A DNA stretch of 47,946 bases from positions 1 to 47,946 of the forward strand of contig NZ_JABBOU010000053.1 of the NCBI RefSeq assembly GCF_018853465.1, in the 5' to 3' direction. Position 1 is the stretch's first letter. Each line of letters begins with the position of its first letter. The translations under genes were made by a program, and so were the position numbers. The stretch comes from Acidithiobacillus montserratensis. GTDB taxonomy: Bacteria > Pseudomonadota > Gammaproteobacteria > Acidithiobacillales > Acidithiobacillaceae. A model generated the notes under the pieces. It did no database searches. It saw only the letters and a list, made by a program, of their open reading frames with translations, and was not told the origin of the DNA. Shown in pieces: positions 8,503 to 20,882 of this stretch.

Positions 8503-9074
8503 TGCGCGGCTTCTCCCTGCAGAAAGTGCTGGAGGAGGGTTTTGCCGCATTCGCTGAGAATGGATTCCGGATGAAACTGTACGCCCTCCACGGCCAGGGT
8601 ACGATGACGTAATCCCATGATTTCTCCCGCTTCTGTCCAGGCCGTGACTTCCAGGGTCTCGGGCAGGGTTTTCCGCTCGACAATTAACGAGTGATAACGG
8701 GTGGCAGGAAAGGGGACGGGCAGGTCGTGGAAAACGCCCTGTCCGCTGTGATATATGGGTGAAGTCTTGCCATGCATGACCTGCCCGGCGCGGATTACCC
8801 GGCCACCAAAAGCCTGACCGATGGCCTGGTGTCCGAGGCAAACCCCCAGCAGCGGGATTTTGCCGGCAAAGTGCTGAATGACGGCCACGGAAATACCCGC
8901 TTCATTGGGCGTGCAGGGGCCTGGAGAGATGCAGATATGGCTGGGAGCTAGTTTTTCGATGGCTGCCAGGTCGATGGCATCATTGCGCTCGACCCGCACC
9001 TCAGCCCCCAGTTCACCGAAATATTGCACCAGGTTGTAGGTAAAACTGTCATAATTATCAATCATGAGTAGCAT
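8499..9074 (-). CDS. trpG: Anthranilate synthase component II (glutamine amidotransferase)
   Basis: The 191-residue class I glutamine amidotransferase supplies ammonia to TrpE. The catalytic Cys lies in [13 protein letters not shown] and the His-x-Glu pair in VQFHPES. The N-terminus [19 protein letters not shown] is characteristic. Its start lies 17 bases inside the 3' end of trpE and its stop overlaps trpD, so trpE-G-D are coupled. PabA is nearly identical in sequence, and such a subunit may also serve aminodeoxychorismate synthase. Confidence 0.95.
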   Translation of the reverse strand: MLLMIDNYDSFTYNLVQYFGELGAEVRVERNDAIDLAAIEKLAPSHICISPGPCTPNEAGISVAVIQHFAGKIPLLGVCLGHQAIGQAFGGRVIRAGQVMHGKTSPIYHSGQGVFHDLPVPFPATRYHSLIVERKTLPETLEVTAWTEAGEIMGLRHRTLAVEGVQFHPESILSECGKTLLQHFLQGEAAQ

Positions 9075-10578
9075 GATCTACCCTCCCTTCGGGATCCAGG
9101 CCATTTTCGGCCAGGGCGACGGCCCGGAACATGGCGCGGCGTTTGTTCATGGTCTCTTCCCACTCTGCAGCGGGTTCGGAGTCGGCGACAATGCCGCCCC
9201 CAGCCTGAATGTGCAGGGTGCCGTTCTTGATGACGGCAGTGCGGATGGCAATGCAGGTATCCATGTTGCCATTCCAGCCCCAGTAGCCGACGGCACCGGC
9301 ATACACCCCCCGGGAAACCGGTTCCATTTCACGGATGATTTCCATGGCGCGAATTTTCGGGGCTCCCGACACCGTCCCGGCCGGGAAAGTGGCACGCAGG
9401 GCATCCATGGCGTCCAGTTCCGGGCGGAGTTGCCCCGTGACCTGGGAAACGATGTGCATGACATGGGAGTAGCGTTCGATATCAAAGGCGTCGGTGAGGG
9501 TCACGGAGCCGACTTCGGCAATTCGACCCACATCATTGCGGGCCAGGTCAATCAGCATGAGATGTTCGGCGCGTTCTTTGGGATCGGCGAGGAGTTCCTT
9601 TTCCAGAGCCTCATCTTCTGCCCGGGTTTTTCCGCGCGGGCGGGTTCCGGCGATGGGACGCACCGTTATTTGCCGGTCCTCGACCCGCACCAGGATTTCC
9701 GGTGAGGAGCCCACCAGAAATGTGTCATCCAGATCTACATAAAACATGTAGGGGGAAGGGTTGACACTACGCAGGGCACGATAGATGTCCAGGGGATGGG
9801 CGGTCAGTTCGGTGGACAGGCGTTGCGAAGGCACGACCTGCATGACGTCACCCGCCGCAATATAGGCCTTGATGCGATCCACGACAGCCATATATCCGGC
9901 GCGGCTGAAGCTGGCCCTGAAGTCTTCCTCGCGCACCCGGCGGGTTTGTACGGGCGGCGGCGGAGGCAGAGCCGTTTGCCGGAGTTTTTGCTGGAGCTGC
10001 TGGAGTCTGGCAACCCCTTGCGCGTAGGCGTTGCGCTGCGCGGGGTCCACATGCACCACTAGGCGGATGGTGCCGCGCAAATTATCGAAGATCAGTAGTT
10101 CATCCGCTACCAGCAGCTGGATTTCCGGCAGGTCCAGCGGGTCGGCCAGGGCTTCGCTGCGTGCCAGACGCGGCTCGATGGTCCGGACAATATCGTAGCC
10201 AAAATAGCCGACCAGCCCGCCACTGAAGCGGTCATCCGTGACCTCTTCCAGAGCTGCGACCCGGAAACGCGCACGGAAGGCACTGATCCAGGTGAGGGAA
10301 TCCTGGGGCTGCGCTCGCTCGGTTTCGACGCCATCCACATGGACAGTGACCAGTCCATGATGCACCCGGATGATTTGTCGGGCGGGGAGGCCAATGATGG
10401 AATAACGCCCCCATTTTTCTCCGCCCTGAACGGATTCGAGCAGATAGGCATAGGGGCCATCGACCAGCTTCAGGTAAGCGGAGAGGGGGGTATCGAGGTC
10501 GGCGAGAACCTCGCGGGTCAGGGGGATACGGTTATAGCCCTGGGCAGCCAAGGCCGCAAAACTGGCTTCAGAAATCAT
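9058..10578 (-). CDS. trpE: Anthranilate synthase component I
   Basis: The 506-residue chorismate-utilising enzyme makes anthranilate with TrpG. The N-terminal tryptophan-binding element is recognisable as [16 protein letters not shown]. The C-terminal catalytic domain contains [43 protein letters not shown] and [16 protein letters not shown] site precedes the ATG. It follows gph after 105 bases, the largest gap between gph and trpC, so an internal promoter or control element may lie there. Confidence 0.95.
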   Translation of the reverse strand: MISEASFAALAAQGYNRIPLTREVLADLDTPLSAYLKLVDGPYAYLLESVQGGEKWGRYSIIGLPARQIIRVHHGLVTVHVDGVETERAQPQDSLTWISAFRARFRVAALEEVTDDRFSGGLVGYFGYDIVRTIEPRLARSEALADPLDLPEIQLLVADELLIFDNLRGTIRLVVHVDPAQRNAYAQGVARLQQLQQKLRQTALPPPPPVQTRRVREEDFRASFSRAGYMAVVDRIKAYIAAGDVMQVVPSQRLSTELTAHPLDIYRALRSVNPSPYMFYVDLDDTFLVGSSPEILVRVEDRQITVRPIAGTRPRGKTRAEDEALEKELLADPKERAEHLMLIDLARNDVGRIAEVGSVTLTDAFDIERYSHVMHIVSQVTGQLRPELDAMDALRATFPAGTVSGAPKIRAMEIIREMEPVSRGVYAGAVGYWGWNGNMDTCIAIRTAVIKNGTLHIQAGGGIVADSEPAAEWEETMNKRRAMFRAVALAENGLDPEGRVDHATHD

Positions 10579-10683
10579 GGATCACCTCGTAGGAACGATA
10601 CAAAGGAAGACACTGCTTTTCAGCAGCGACGCCATCGTTTTCCCGCAGGTTCCAATTTCAGCATGATTTCCGTAACTCCTGTG

Positions 10684-11370
10684 TCAGGCGAGAATATCCA
10701 ATAATTCGCTCATATTGTCCAGTACTGCATCGGGATGGAGTGCCTGCACAGGTTCATCGCCATTATAACCGTAGGTTACGCAGGCGACTGGCATGGCAGC
10801 TGCGCGGGCAGCCTGGGTGTCATTGCGCGAGTCTCCCACCAGCAGGCAGTCACTGACGGGCTGATGAAAGTGGGCGGCAGCATGCTGGAGTGGCAGGGGA
10901 TCAGGTTTCTTTTTGGGTAGGCTGTCACCGGACAATACCAGGCCAAAATAGTCATAGAGATCAATCTTCTGCAGGATGGGCAGAGTAAAAGCCTGGGACT
11001 TGTTGGTGATGCAGACCAGTTCCCGACCCTGGGCCTGAAGGGCTTTCAGGGTGTCGCGCACACCGGGGTAAATCTGGCTGTGATCGAGCAGATGTGCGCC
11101 ATAGTACTGACTGAAGTCCACCATGGCGGCATCCAGTTCGCTTTCACTGGGATTCTGCTGAATACTCAGGGCCCGGCGCATCAGTTCGCGGACCCCGTTG
11201 CCGATGAAACCGCGAATGACCGGCATTTCCGCAGGCTCACGCCCGAGTTTGCGGAGGACATGATTGGCTGCTCCGGCCAGATCAGGAGCGGTATCAATCA
11301 GGGTACCGTCCAGATCCAGCAGCACTACCCGCGCCGGGAACGGCGCGCTGGCATTGAGTTGTACGGTCAT
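10684..11370 (-). CDS. gph: Phosphoglycolate phosphatase (HAD family)
   Basis: The 228-residue HAD phosphatase removes phosphate from 2-phosphoglycolate, the product of RuBisCO oxygenation. Motifs seen: LLDLDGTLIDTAPDL (nucleophile Asp), CITNKS, a Lys in PKKKPDPLPL and VGDSRNDTQAA. Its ATG directly abuts the rpe stop with no spacer. In Calvin operons this gene is called cbbZ, and its place behind cbbE (rpe) supports that role. Confidence 0.92.
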   Translation of the reverse strand: MTVQLNASAPFPARVVLLDLDGTLIDTAPDLAGAANHVLRKLGREPAEMPVIRGFIGNGVRELMRRALSIQQNPSESELDAAMVDFSQYYGAHLLDHSQIYPGVRDTLKALQAQGRELVCITNKSQAFTLPILQKIDLYDYFGLVLSGDSLPKKKPDPLPLQHAAAHFHQPVSDCLLVGDSRNDTQAARAAAMPVACVTYGYNGDEPVQALHPDAVLDNMSELLDILA

Positions 11371-12033
11371 TTAACCCGCCAGTGCTTTACGGAAAGCCGC
11401 AATGGTCGCCTTGTAGTCCGGCGTATTGTAGATGGCGCTACCCGCCACAAATACGTCAGCACCGGCATCGGCTACCCTCCGGATGTTGTCGATTTTGACG
11501 CCGCCATCCACTTCCAGTTCGATGGGTTTGCCGATGGCATCAATGCGTTTGCGAATAGCCTCGATTTTGCGCAAGGTGTAGTCAATGAAGCTCTGTCCGC
11601 CAAAGCCGGGGTTGACGCTCATCACCAGCACCAGATCGAGATTTTCCAGAACGTAGTCGAGGACATCGAGGGGCGTACCGGGATTGAGCGAAACCCCGGC
11701 CTTGCAGCCCAGGCTATGGATCAGCTGAATGGTGCGATCCAGATGAATGGTGGCTTCCGGGTGGACGGTGATAATGTTGGCACCGGCCTTGGCAAACTCG
11801 GGAATGATGGCATCCACGGGGGCGATCATCAGGTGCACATCCAGAGGTTTCTGGGTGTGGGGCTTGATGGCGGCAGCCACCAGCGGTCCGATGGTGAGAT
11901 TGGGGACAAAATGATTGTCCATGACGTCCACATGAATATAGTCGGCGCCCGCCTCATCCACTGCCCGCACTTCTTCGCCCAGGCGGGCAAAGTCAGCCGA
12001 AAGAATGGAAGGTGAAATCTTGTATTGTGTCAT
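11371..12033 (-). CDS. rpe: Ribulose-phosphate 3-epimerase
   Basis: The 220-residue TIM-barrel enzyme interconverts ribulose-5-phosphate and xylulose-5-phosphate in the Calvin cycle and pentose phosphate pathway. Diagnostic segments: [59 protein letters not shown] and AGSAIYN. Also called cbbE in this setting. A strong hairpin at 12050-12074 separates it from fba upstream. Confidence 0.96.
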   Translation of the reverse strand: MTQYKISPSILSADFARLGEEVRAVDEAGADYIHVDVMDNHFVPNLTIGPLVAAAIKPHTQKPLDVHLMIAPVDAIIPEFAKAGANIITVHPEATIHLDRTIQLIHSLGCKAGVSLNPGTPLDVLDYVLENLDLVLVMSVNPGFGGQSFIDYTLRKIEAIRKRIDAIGKPIELEVDGGVKIDNIRRVADAGADVFVAGSAIYNTPDYKATIAAFRKALAG

Positions 12034-12040
12034 ACGACCT

Positions 12041-12074
12041 CCAAAACAGGGCGAGAGCGCCTTGCGCCCTCGCC
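12041..12074 (-). terminator. Intra-operon hairpin between fba and rpe
   Basis: On the minus strand, GGCGAG-G-GCGC-AAG-GCGC-T-CTCGCC forms a 10-bp stem with one mismatch. It is followed by CTGTTTTGG, a run of only four T. It could be a leaky terminator or attenuator that lowers rpe-gph-trp expression relative to fba, or an RNA processing or stability element. The plus-strand side has a five-T run, but no plus-strand gene ends here. Confidence 0.45.
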
Positions 12075-12099
12075 ATTTTTCAAGCGTCGGATCGCTTTA

Positions 12100-13170
12100 T
12101 CAGAGACCCGTGACGCGGGGATCCAGTTCGCCTTTGCTGTAGCGCTTGAACATGGTATCCAGGGGGATGACCTTGATCTTGCTGGCATTGCCGGCGGTAC
12201 CGAAAGCCTCGAAGCGCTGGCGACAGATGTCGCGCATGGCATCCAGAGAAGCGGTAAGGAACTTGCGGGGATCAAAGTTCTTCGGGTTCTTGTATAGGCT
12301 CTGGCGCACTGCACCGGTAGCCGCCAGACGCAGGTCGGTGTCAATATTGACCTTGCGCACGCCGTTCTTGATGCCTTCCTGAATTTCTTCCACCGGCACG
12401 CCATAGGTTTCGCCGATGTCACCACCAAATTCGTGGATGATTTTCAGCCAGTCCTGGGGGACTGAGCTGGAACCGTGCATGACCAGATGGGTATCGGGAA
12501 TGCGGGCATGAATTTCCTTGATGCGGTCAATGCGCAGTACCTTGCCGGTAGGCGGCTGGGTGAACTTGTAGGCGCCATGACTGGTGCCGATGGCAATGGC
12601 CAGGGCATCGAGCTTGGTGGCTTTCACAAACTGGGCGGCTTCTTCAGGATCGGTCAGCATCTGGTCGTGGGTCAGACAACCTTCGGCACCGACGCCATCT
12701 TCTTCACCAGCCATGCCGGTTTCCAGGGAGCCCAGACAACCCAGTTCGCCTTCCACGGAAACACCCACAGCATGGGCCATTTCTACCACCTTGGCGGTGA
12801 CGGCGGTGTTGTAATCATAGCTGGCGGGGGTTTTGGCATCTTCCATCAGAGAGCCATCCATCATGACGCTGGAAAATCCGGAGCGAATGGCCTGGATACA
12901 GACGGCAGGGCTGGCACCGTGATCCTGATGCAGTACCACAGGAATATCGGGATATTCTTCGATGGCCGCCAGAATGAGGTGGCGCAGGAAGGGTTCACCG
13001 GCATATTTGCGGGCACCGGCAGAAGCCTGCAGGATGACCGGAGCATCGACGGCCGCAGCCGCTTCCATGATGGCGCGCACCTGTTCCAGGTTGTTGACGT
13101 TGAAAGCCGGAATGCCGTAACTGCGTTCTGCAGCGTGGTCCAAAAGCTGGCGCAATGAAACAAGAGCCAT
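12100..13170 (-). CDS. fba: Fructose-bisphosphate aldolase, class II (CbbA type)
   Basis: The 356-residue zinc aldolase joins DHAP and GAP, and DHAP with erythrose-4-phosphate, in the Calvin cycle and gluconeogenesis. The zinc/active-site segments are [42 protein letters not shown] and VRKVNIDTD. The length and the insert around [15 protein letters not shown] are of the CbbA/Fba-cbb subtype. The ATG at 13170 has AGGAG nearby upstream; an in-frame extension to 13239 is unlikely. A possible own promoter lies at 13211-13239. Confidence 0.96.
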   Translation of the reverse strand: MALVSLRQLLDHAAERSYGIPAFNVNNLEQVRAIMEAAAAVDAPVILQASAGARKYAGEPFLRHLILAAIEEYPDIPVVLHQDHGASPAVCIQAIRSGFSSVMMDGSLMEDAKTPASYDYNTAVTAKVVEMAHAVGVSVEGELGCLGSLETGMAGEEDGVGAEGCLTHDQMLTDPEEAAQFVKATKLDALAIAIGTSHGAYKFTQPPTGKVLRIDRIKEIHARIPDTHLVMHGSSSVPQDWLKIIHEFGGDIGETYGVPVEEIQEGIKNGVRKVNIDTDLRLAATGAVRQSLYKNPKNFDPRKFLTASLDAMRDICRQRFEAFGTAGNASKIKVIPLDTMFKRYSKGELDPRVTGL

Positions 13171-13210
13171 AGCACTTCTCCTAAACGTGAATAAAAATGG
13201 GTTTTGATCA

Positions 13211-13239
13211 ATCCTATAGACGGAGGCAGCAAACTGCAA
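13211..13239 (-). promoter_or_regulatory. Possible internal promoter in front of fba
   Basis: In the 104-base gap between pyk and fba the minus strand shows TTGCAG (13234-13239), a 17-base spacer and TAGGAT (13211-13216). This would place transcription start about 30-35 bases before the fba ATG. The match is fair only. Confidence 0.35.
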
Positions 13240-13274
13240 CCTGACCCCGTCCGTGTGCCTTGTTTTTCCTTTAG

Positions 13275-14714
13275 CTAGGCGCGATGGGAGACGTCGCCCA
13301 CGCGCACCAGCTTCAGGGTATTCGTGCCACCCGGAGAGCCGATGGGTTCACCAATAGTGATGAGCATCAGGTCCCCATCCCGCACGGCACCGCGACGACG
13401 CAATTCATCCTCGGCCGCGCGCATGACCTGCAGGGGATCGTCATGGCGATTTTGCGGGAAATTGACGGGATGTACGCCCCGGTACAGAGTTACCTTACGG
13501 CGGGTATATACCTGGGGCGTCAGGGCATAAATGGGTACCTTGGGATTGGCGCGGGATAACCATAAGGCGGTGGAACCGCTTTCCGTAAAAGCCGCAATGG
13601 CGGCGATGGACGAGCGCAGAGTGGCGAGGAGCGCCGCTGCGGCAATGGTTTCATCGACCCCCGCCAGGGGGCGGTCAATAATCTGCAAGGTATTGGTACT
13701 GGGTGCGTGCCGTTCAGCTTCCCGACAGGTGCGATCCATGGCCGCCACGGCCTCCACCGGATAGGCCCCACTGGCGGTTTCGGCCGATAGCATGACCGCA
13801 TCCGTGCCGTCCAGAACCGCGTTGGCGACGTCGGAAACCTCGGCGCGGGTGGGGATGGGCTGATGAATCATGGATTCCATCATTTGAGTGGCGGTAATAC
13901 TCAGACGATTATGCTTCTGAGCCAGGGCAATAATCCGTTTTTGTACGGGAGGAACGGCGGCATCGCCGATTTCCACGCCCAGATCACCGCGAGCCACCAT
14001 GATGGCTTCGGACACTGCAAGGATTTCCTCGATGGCATCTACTGCTTCGGCCCGTTCGATTTTGGCTACCAGTGCCCCATGTCCTCCGGCTTCCCGGAAC
14101 AGGCGCCGGGCCTCATCCATATCTGCGGCGCTGCGGGGAAAGGAAACCGCCAGATAGTCGGCTTCCAGACGAGCGGCGGTGATGATGTCGGCGCGATCCT
14201 TGTCGGTCAGGGCCGGAGCCGTAAGTCCACCACCGGCACGATTGATGCCCTTACTGTTGGAAAGTTCTCCTCCCTGGACGACGCGGGTATGGATTTCGTT
14301 GCCCTGCACTTTTTCTACCCAGAGCACGATCATGCCATCATTGAGGAGCAGGGTGGCACCGCGTTCCACGTCGCTGACCAGCTGCGGATACGTCACCCCG
14401 ACCCGGGTCTGATCCCCCAGCGTGCAGTGAATATCGAGAATGAAGGGTTCCCCCTCCTTCAGCTGGATTTTACCATCGGCAAATTTGCCGATGCGGATTT
14501 TCGGACCTTGTAAGTCGGCCAGGACGCCGATGGCCCGCCCATGGGCCCGAGCGCGCTCGCGGACCATTTCCGCCCTTTGTACATGGTCCTCGGGAGAACC
14601 ATGGGAGAAATTGAGACGGACGACATCGACGCCCGCCTCGATCAGACGATCGATGACCTGCACATCAGAACTGGCAGGGCCCAGGGTTGCGACGATTTTC
14701 GTCCGGCGTATCAA
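13275..14714 (-). CDS. pyk: Pyruvate kinase
   Basis: The 479-residue enzyme makes pyruvate and ATP from PEP. Its motifs include [40 protein letters not shown] (after a catalytic Lys in [10 protein letters not shown]) and [11 protein letters not shown]. It starts with TTG at 14714, overlapping the pgk stop in a TTGA. AAGGA eight bases upstream supports this start. A pyruvate kinase within a Calvin operon gives the autotroph a route from 3-phosphoglycerate to pyruvate. Confidence 0.96.
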   Translation of the reverse strand: MIRRTKIVATLGPASSDVQVIDRLIEAGVDVVRLNFSHGSPEDHVQRAEMVRERARAHGRAIGVLADLQGPKIRIGKFADGKIQLKEGEPFILDIHCTLGDQTRVGVTYPQLVSDVERGATLLLNDGMIVLWVEKVQGNEIHTRVVQGGELSNSKGINRAGGGLTAPALTDKDRADIITAARLEADYLAVSFPRSAADMDEARRLFREAGGHGALVAKIERAEAVDAIEEILAVSEAIMVARGDLGVEIGDAAVPPVQKRIIALAQKHNRLSITATQMMESMIHQPIPTRAEVSDVANAVLDGTDAVMLSAETASGAYPVEAVAAMDRTCREAERHAPSTNTLQIIDRPLAGVDETIAAAALLATLRSSIAAIAAFTESGSTALWLSRANPKVPIYALTPQVYTRRKVTLYRGVHPVNFPQNRHDDPLQVMRAAEDELRRRGAVRDGDLMLITIGEPIGSPGGTNTLKLVRVGDVSHRA

Positions 14715-15916
14715 GTGTTGTTTCCTTTTGCGCGTGCTTCCAGAATAGCTACGGCCGGCAGGGTTTTGCCTTCGAGGAATTCCAGAAAGGCACCCCCGCC
14801 GGTGCTGATATAAGACACCTTGTCTTCAATGTGGAACTGATTGATGGCGGCAATGGTGTCACCCCCACCGGCAATGGAAAACGCCGCGCTTTCAGCAACC
14901 GCCTGGGCGATTGCCTTGGTACCACCGGCAAAATTCGCAAATTCGAACACACCTACGGGGCCGTTCCAGACGATGGTGCCGGCTTTGCGGAGAATGTCTC
15001 CCAGGGCCTTGGCGGTATCGGGGCCGATATCCAGGACCATATCATCTTCGGCAATGTCGGCAACGGCACAGGTGCGTGCCGGGGAAGTCGCAGAAAATTC
15101 CTTGGCTACCACCACATCCGTGGGTAAAGGGACATCGCCACCCTTGGCTTTGGCAGCAGCGATGATGGCTTTTGCTTCGGGTACCAGATCGGCTTCACAG
15201 AGGGATTTCCCAACCCCGTGACCTTCGGCAAGGATGAAGGTGTTGGCAATGCCTCCTCCGACCACCAACTGATCGACCTTGTCAGCCAGAGACTTGAGAA
15301 TGGTGAGTTTGGTGGACACTTTGGAGCCGGCGACAATGGCGACCAGCGGGCGTTTGGGGTTCTGCAGGGCCTTGCCGAGAGCATCCAGCTCGCCGACCAG
15401 CAGGGGGCCGGCACAAGCCGTAGGCGCGTATTTGGCAATACCATGAGTGCTGGCTTCAGCGCGATGGGCGGTGCCGAAAGCATCGTTGACGAAAATGTCG
15501 CAAAGCTTACCGTACTTTTGCGCCAAGGCATCGTCATCTTTCTTTTCGCCTTTGTTGATGCGGCAGTTTTCGAGCATGACCACATCACCGGGCTTCACCT
15601 CAAAACCGCCATCCACCCAGTCGGCTTGCTGACGGACGGGGCAGCCCAGCAACTCCGACAGGCGCTTGGCTACAGGCGCCAGAGAATCTTCGGGCTTGAA
15701 CTCACCCTCGGTGGGGCGTCCCAGATGGGAGGTGATCATGACCCCGGCACCAGCGTCAAGTGCCATTTTCACCGCCGGTGCAGAGGCCCGCACCCGGGTG
15801 TCGTCCGCAATGCCCCCCTCCTTGTTAAGGGGGACGTTGAGGTCGGCGCGGATGAATACCCGCTTACCCTGGGCCAATCCCTGCTTGCAGATGTTTTCAA
15901 AAGTCAGAACATGCAT
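14711..15916 (-). CDS. pgk: Phosphoglycerate kinase
   Basis: The 401-residue enzyme phosphorylates 3-phosphoglycerate in the Calvin cycle. Its segments include [26 protein letters not shown]-like [45 protein letters not shown] and [10 protein letters not shown]. Also called cbbK. It lies 23 bases after gap and overlaps pyk by four bases. A GGAG site sits eight bases before the ATG. Confidence 0.96.
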   Translation of the reverse strand: MHVLTFENICKQGLAQGKRVFIRADLNVPLNKEGGIADDTRVRASAPAVKMALDAGAGVMITSHLGRPTEGEFKPEDSLAPVAKRLSELLGCPVRQQADWVDGGFEVKPGDVVMLENCRINKGEKKDDDALAQKYGKLCDIFVNDAFGTAHRAEASTHGIAKYAPTACAGPLLVGELDALGKALQNPKRPLVAIVAGSKVSTKLTILKSLADKVDQLVVGGGIANTFILAEGHGVGKSLCEADLVPEAKAIIAAAKAKGGDVPLPTDVVVAKEFSATSPARTCAVADIAEDDMVLDIGPDTAKALGDILRKAGTIVWNGPVGVFEFANFAGGTKAIAQAVAESAAFSIAGGGDTIAAINQFHIEDKVSYISTGGGAFLEFLEGKTLPAVAILEARAKGNNT

Positions 15917-15939
15917 GAGCTCATCTCCAGCGGGCAGAA

Positions 15940-16959
<1,020 letters not shown>

Positions 16960-16977
16960 TCAAAATTGCAAATAAAT

Positions 16978-18975
16978 TCAAAGCGACTGGTACTGGGCGA
17001 CAATGTTGTCCACAGTAAATCCGAATTTGGCAAATAACGTCGGTGCCGGCGCAGAAGCGCCAAAGTGGTCGATACCCACGACTGTGCCATGCAAGCCCAC
17101 ATATTTGTACCAGAGTCCGGTGGTGCCAGCCTCGATGGCGACCCGCTTGCTGATGCCGGCCGGCAGGACGCTTTCCTGATAAGCCGCATCCTGAGCGGCG
17201 AATATGTCCATGCAGGGCATGGACACCACACGCACCGCGTGGCCCTGCTCGGCCAGTTTCGCCTGGGCCGCGAGGGCCAGTTCCACTTCAGAGCCGGTTG
17301 CAATCAGGATACCTTGAGCCTTGCCGCCTTCGGCGTCCTTGATGACATAGCCGCCGCGACGGGCATTGGCTACGGTTTCATCGGTATGGGGCAGAGCAGG
17401 CAGATTCTGGCGGCTGAGGGCAAGCAGAGAAGGCGTGCGCTGGAGCTTGACGGAGGATTCCCAGGCAACGACGGTTTCTATCGCATCGGCAGGACGCCAG
17501 ACGTTGAGGTTGGGAATCAGGCGCAGGCTGTTGACCTGCTCGACGGGTTGATGGGTCGGGCCGTCTTCGCCGAGGCCGATGGAGTCGTGGGTCATGACAT
17601 AGACCACGCGAATACCCATCAGGGCCGACATGCGGATGGCATTGCGGCTGTAGTCTGAGAAAATGAGGAAGGTACCACCAAAAGGCAGGAAACCGCCGTA
17701 CAAGGACACGCCATTCATGATGGCGGACATGCCGAATTCTCGGACTCCGTAATGGATATAGTTACCCATCAGGCGATGTTTGCCGATGTCGATGGCTTCT
17801 TTCCAGCGGGTATTGTTGGAAGGGGTCAGATCTGCGGAACCGCCGAGAAATTCCGGCAGGGAGGCAGCAATACCCTGAATGGTTTTGCCGGAGGCGACGC
17901 GGGTGGCAATTTTCGGGTTTTCCTTGCGGAATTCACTGATCATCCGGGCGATGGCGGCGTCAAACTCGGGGCTGGCTTCGCCTGTCAGACGGCGTTCAAA
18001 TTCAGCCGCTTCCTTGGGAAAATTGGCTTTGTATTTGGCAAACTTTTCCTTCCAGGCGCTTTCGGCGGCTTCACCTTTGGCTTTGGCGTTGTAGCCGTGA
18101 TAGATGGCTTCGGGAATTTCAAAAGGCGCACCGCTCCAGCCGAGATTCTTGCGGGTCAGGGCGACTTCTTCGGCGCCGAGGGCGGCACCGTGCACATCAT
18201 GGGTGCCGGCCTTGTTGGGGGAACCATGACCGATGACCGTCTTGCAGCAGATCAGGGTCGGCTGTGTGGTCTGCTTGTGGGCCTGGTTGATGGCTTTTTT
18301 GATGGCTTCGGGATCATGGCCATCCACATGACGGATGACGTGCCAGCCATAAGCTTCGAAACGGGCCGGAGTGTCATCACCGAACCAGTCGTCCACATGG
18401 CCGTCGATGGAAATGTTGTTGTCGTCATAAAAGCAGATCAACTTGTTCAAGCCCCAGACGCCAGCCAGGGAGCAGGCTTCATGGGAAACCCCTTCCATGA
18501 GGCAGCCATCACCCAAAAATACATAGGTGTAGTTGTTGACGATTTCATGATCAGGACGGTTGAACTGGGCGGCGAGCATCCGTTCAGCCAAGGCCATGCC
18601 CACCCCGTTGGCAACGCCCTGACCCAGGGGGCCGGTCGTGGTTTCGACGCCGGGAGCATCGCGGTATTCCGGATGACCGGGAGTTTTGCTGTGCCACTGG
18701 CGGAACTGCTGAAGATCTTCAATGGACAGGTCGTAGCCGCTCAAATGGAGGAGGGCATACTGCAACATCGAACCGTGGCCGTTGGAAAGAATGAAGCGGT
18801 CACGGCCGGGCCAATGGGGATTGGCGGGATTGTGCACCAGAAAATCATTCCACAGGACTTCGGCTATGTCCGCCATGCCCATGGGCATTCCGGGGTGGCC
18901 GGAGTTCGCTTTTTCGACGGCATCCATAGCCAGAACGCGAATGGCATTGGCCAGATCAGTACGAGTTACAGTCAT
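16978..18975 (-). CDS. tkt: Transketolase
   Basis: The 665-residue thiamine-diphosphate enzyme moves two-carbon units in the regenerative phase of the Calvin cycle. Motifs: [28 protein letters not shown], the ThDP motif [14 protein letters not shown] through [34 protein letters not shown] and a C-terminal transketolase domain. A GTG at 18978 precedes the ATG at 18975; AAGGAG six bases before the ATG favours the ATG. Also called cbbT. Confidence 0.96.
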   Translation of the reverse strand: MTVTRTDLANAIRVLAMDAVEKANSGHPGMPMGMADIAEVLWNDFLVHNPANPHWPGRDRFILSNGHGSMLQYALLHLSGYDLSIEDLQQFRQWHSKTPGHPEYRDAPGVETTTGPLGQGVANGVGMALAERMLAAQFNRPDHEIVNNYTYVFLGDGCLMEGVSHEACSLAGVWGLNKLICFYDDNNISIDGHVDDWFGDDTPARFEAYGWHVIRHVDGHDPEAIKKAINQAHKQTTQPTLICCKTVIGHGSPNKAGTHDVHGAALGAEEVALTRKNLGWSGAPFEIPEAIYHGYNAKAKGEAAESAWKEKFAKYKANFPKEAAEFERRLTGEASPEFDAAIARMISEFRKENPKIATRVASGKTIQGIAASLPEFLGGSADLTPSNNTRWKEAIDIGKHRLMGNYIHYGVREFGMSAIMNGVSLYGGFLPFGGTFLIFSDYSRNAIRMSALMGIRVVYVMTHDSIGLGEDGPTHQPVEQVNSLRLIPNLNVWRPADAIETVVAWESSVKLQRTPSLLALSRQNLPALPHTDETVANARRGGYVIKDAEGGKAQGILIATGSEVELALAAQAKLAEQGHAVRVVSMPCMDIFAAQDAAYQESVLPAGISKRVAIEAGTTGLWYKYVGLHGTVVGIDHFGASAPAPTLFAKFGFTVDNIVAQYQSL

Positions 18976-19002
18976 CACTCACTCCTTGGATAAATGAAAA
19001 TG

Positions 19003-19947
19003 TCAGTCGGCGCGCTGGTGGGTACGAACCCGACGTAAAATGCCGTCATGGCCGGATATCACCAGGGTTTCGCTCTCTACAAAGTAGTGGGAGCGGGTCA
19101 CACCGTCGAGAATGTCGCCGGAAGTCAGGCCGGTAGCCACGAAAAGCACATCATCACTGGAGACGAGTTCGTCACGGCTGAGCCATTGTCCGACTTTCAG
19201 ACCGGCTTTTTCGATGGCTTCGGCTTCACCGGGTTTTTGGGGTGCCAGGCAGCCAAACATGTCGGCGCCCATGGCCCGGGCTGCACAGGCCGAGATCACG
19301 CCTTCGGGAGTGCCGCCGATACCCATCATGGCATCCACCTTGGTGCCCAGTGCTGCCATGATGCCACCGCTGACGTCGCCGTCGGTTTGCAGGCGAACGG
19401 TGGCGCCGGCAGCCTGGATTTCGCGAATCATGGCGTCATGGCGGGGTTTCTTCAAAAGGAAAATGCGCAGTTCCTTGACGTCCTTGCCGAGGGCCTTGGC
19501 CAAGGCTTGCAACTTGGCTTGCATGGGGGCTTCGGGGTCGATTTTGCCGCGCGCCGGGGCGGGGACAATCAGTTTGTCCATGTAGTAGGCCGGACCGGGC
19601 TGGAACATACTGCCTTTGGGAGCGGCGGCCAAAACACAAATGGAACCGGGCATGCCCTGGGCGAGAAAGGTGGTGCCCTCGACGGGATCCACGGCAATTT
19701 CCACTTCGGGGCCACTGCCCGAACCGACCTGTTCACCATTATAGAGCATGGGGGCTTCGTCTTTTTCACCCTCACCGATGATGACTACGCCGCGCATGGG
19801 CACCTGGGCGATGGCGGCACGCATGGCATCCACGGCAGCACCGTCACCCAGTTCTTTTTCACCTCGTCCTATCCAGGCACTGGCAGCGCGGGCGGCAGAT
19901 TCGGTAACGGGGAGCAACGACAGGGCAAGACTACCTATGGATGACAT
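19003..19947 (-). CDS. glpX: Class II fructose-1,6-bisphosphatase (GlpX type)
   Basis: The 314-residue phosphatase is of the GlpX family, with the metal/substrate segments GEGEKDEAPMLYNGE, VDPVEGTT, a TDGDVSGGIMAA loop and GIGGTPEGVISA. GlpX enzymes of autotrophs often act on both fructose-1,6- and sedoheptulose-1,7-bisphosphate, which would supply both Calvin-cycle steps; that dual activity is inference. It is 27 bases upstream of tkt and 83 bases after the suhB-like gene. In the Calvin setting it may be called cbbF. Confidence 0.93.
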   Translation of the reverse strand: MSSIGSLALSLLPVTESAARAASAWIGRGEKELGDGAAVDAMRAAIAQVPMRGVVIIGEGEKDEAPMLYNGEQVGSGSGPEVEIAVDPVEGTTFLAQGMPGSICVLAAAPKGSMFQPGPAYYMDKLIVPAPARGKIDPEAPMQAKLQALAKALGKDVKELRIFLLKKPRHDAMIREIQAAGATVRLQTDGDVSGGIMAALGTKVDAMMGIGGTPEGVISACAARAMGADMFGCLAPQKPGEAEAIEKAGLKVGQWLSRDELVSSDDVLFVATGLTSGDILDGVTRSHYFVESETLVISGHDGILRRVRTHQRAD

Positions 19948-20030
19948 ACGAATTTCCCTTCTAGTGGCGGTTTTACATGAAAGACATAATTGTTTTTAGC
20001 ATAAATCAAAGGGCCGCGTTTGGGAACTCG

Positions 20031-20840
20031 CTACCTTATATCCGTGGCGTGGTCCAGCCAGTTTCGCCAGGTCTGGTGCAGCTCCGGGTCGAGGGTGGCA
20101 ATGATGGAGCAGGGTTTGAGGTCTTTTTCCTGCAAGGGCGAGCCGTCGAAGCGGGAGATCTGACCGCCGGCTTCTTGCAGAATCAGTGCCCCTGCAGCGC
20201 GGTCCCAGAGCTGCTGGGCACCGTGGAGATAAAAATGGTAGCGTCCGGCGGCCAGCCAGCACCATTCGAGGACCGAGGCCCCGAAATTCCGCTGACTGTG
20301 AAAGGGCCGTTCATCAATGATGCGCAGGGCCAAAGGGCGCTGTAGTCGCTTGTAATCGACCACACCAACACAGTGTTTCAAGACCGGGGCTTCCCGGGTG
20401 AGAAGCGGGGTGTTGTCCACTTTGGCACCTTGCCCACGAACGGCCGAAAACAGTTCGGCGCGCACTGGATCATAAATCCAGCCCATAACCGAATGGCCTT
20501 TTTCCAGCAGCGCCAGGGAAATCCCGAATACCGGCACGCCGGCAGCAAAATTGCTGGTGCCGTCCAGGGGATCCAGGCACCATAGTGCGCTGCTGTTGTC
20601 GAGGAGATGTTGCTGTTCGTGGGACGACATTTCCTCACCCAGCAAAGGAATATCGGGATAGCGGGCTGCCAGCATGTCCTGGAGGAAGTTCTGGCTATCA
20701 ATGTCGGCGCTGGTCACGACGCTGCCATCGGGCTTGCGGCTGCTCACGACGGTATGAAATCGCGGGAGAATGAATCGTTCGGCACTGGTCCGCAGTAATT
20801 TGCCGACCCATTGCTGATCGATTTCGTTGATTCTGGACAT
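20031..20840 (-). CDS. Inositol-monophosphatase-family protein (SuhB-like)
   Basis: The 269-residue protein carries the lithium-sensitive phosphatase signatures GEEMS, WCLDPLDGTSNFAAGVP and the C-terminal WDRAAGALILQEAGG. The family includes inositol monophosphatase, 3'-phosphoadenosine-5'-phosphate phosphatase and some FBPases. Here, at the head of a Calvin block, a sugar bisphosphatase-type role is possible but unproven. The frame is open to 20936, but GGAG six bases before the ATG at 20840 gives the normal length. An ATG at 20846 is the near alternative. Confidence 0.85.
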   Translation of the reverse strand: MSRINEIDQQWVGKLLRTSAERFILPRFHTVVSSRKPDGSVVTSADIDSQNFLQDMLAARYPDIPLLGEEMSSHEQQHLLDNSSALWCLDPLDGTSNFAAGVPVFGISLALLEKGHSVMGWIYDPVRAELFSAVRGQGAKVDNTPLLTREAPVLKHCVGVVDYKRLQRPLALRIIDERPFHSQRNFGASVLEWCWLAAGRYHFYLHGAQQLWDRAAGALILQEAGGQISRFDGSPLQEKDLKPCSIIATLDPELHQTWRNWLDHATDIR

Positions 20841-20882
20841 GCCCATCTCCGCGATTTTTTTGACCCAGTCTGACGGTGCTGC

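Noticed and set aside
17752..18993. A 413-codon plus-strand frame opposite transketolase
   Set aside because: Transketolase motifs are complete on the other strand; this is a shadow frame caused by GC-biased third positions.
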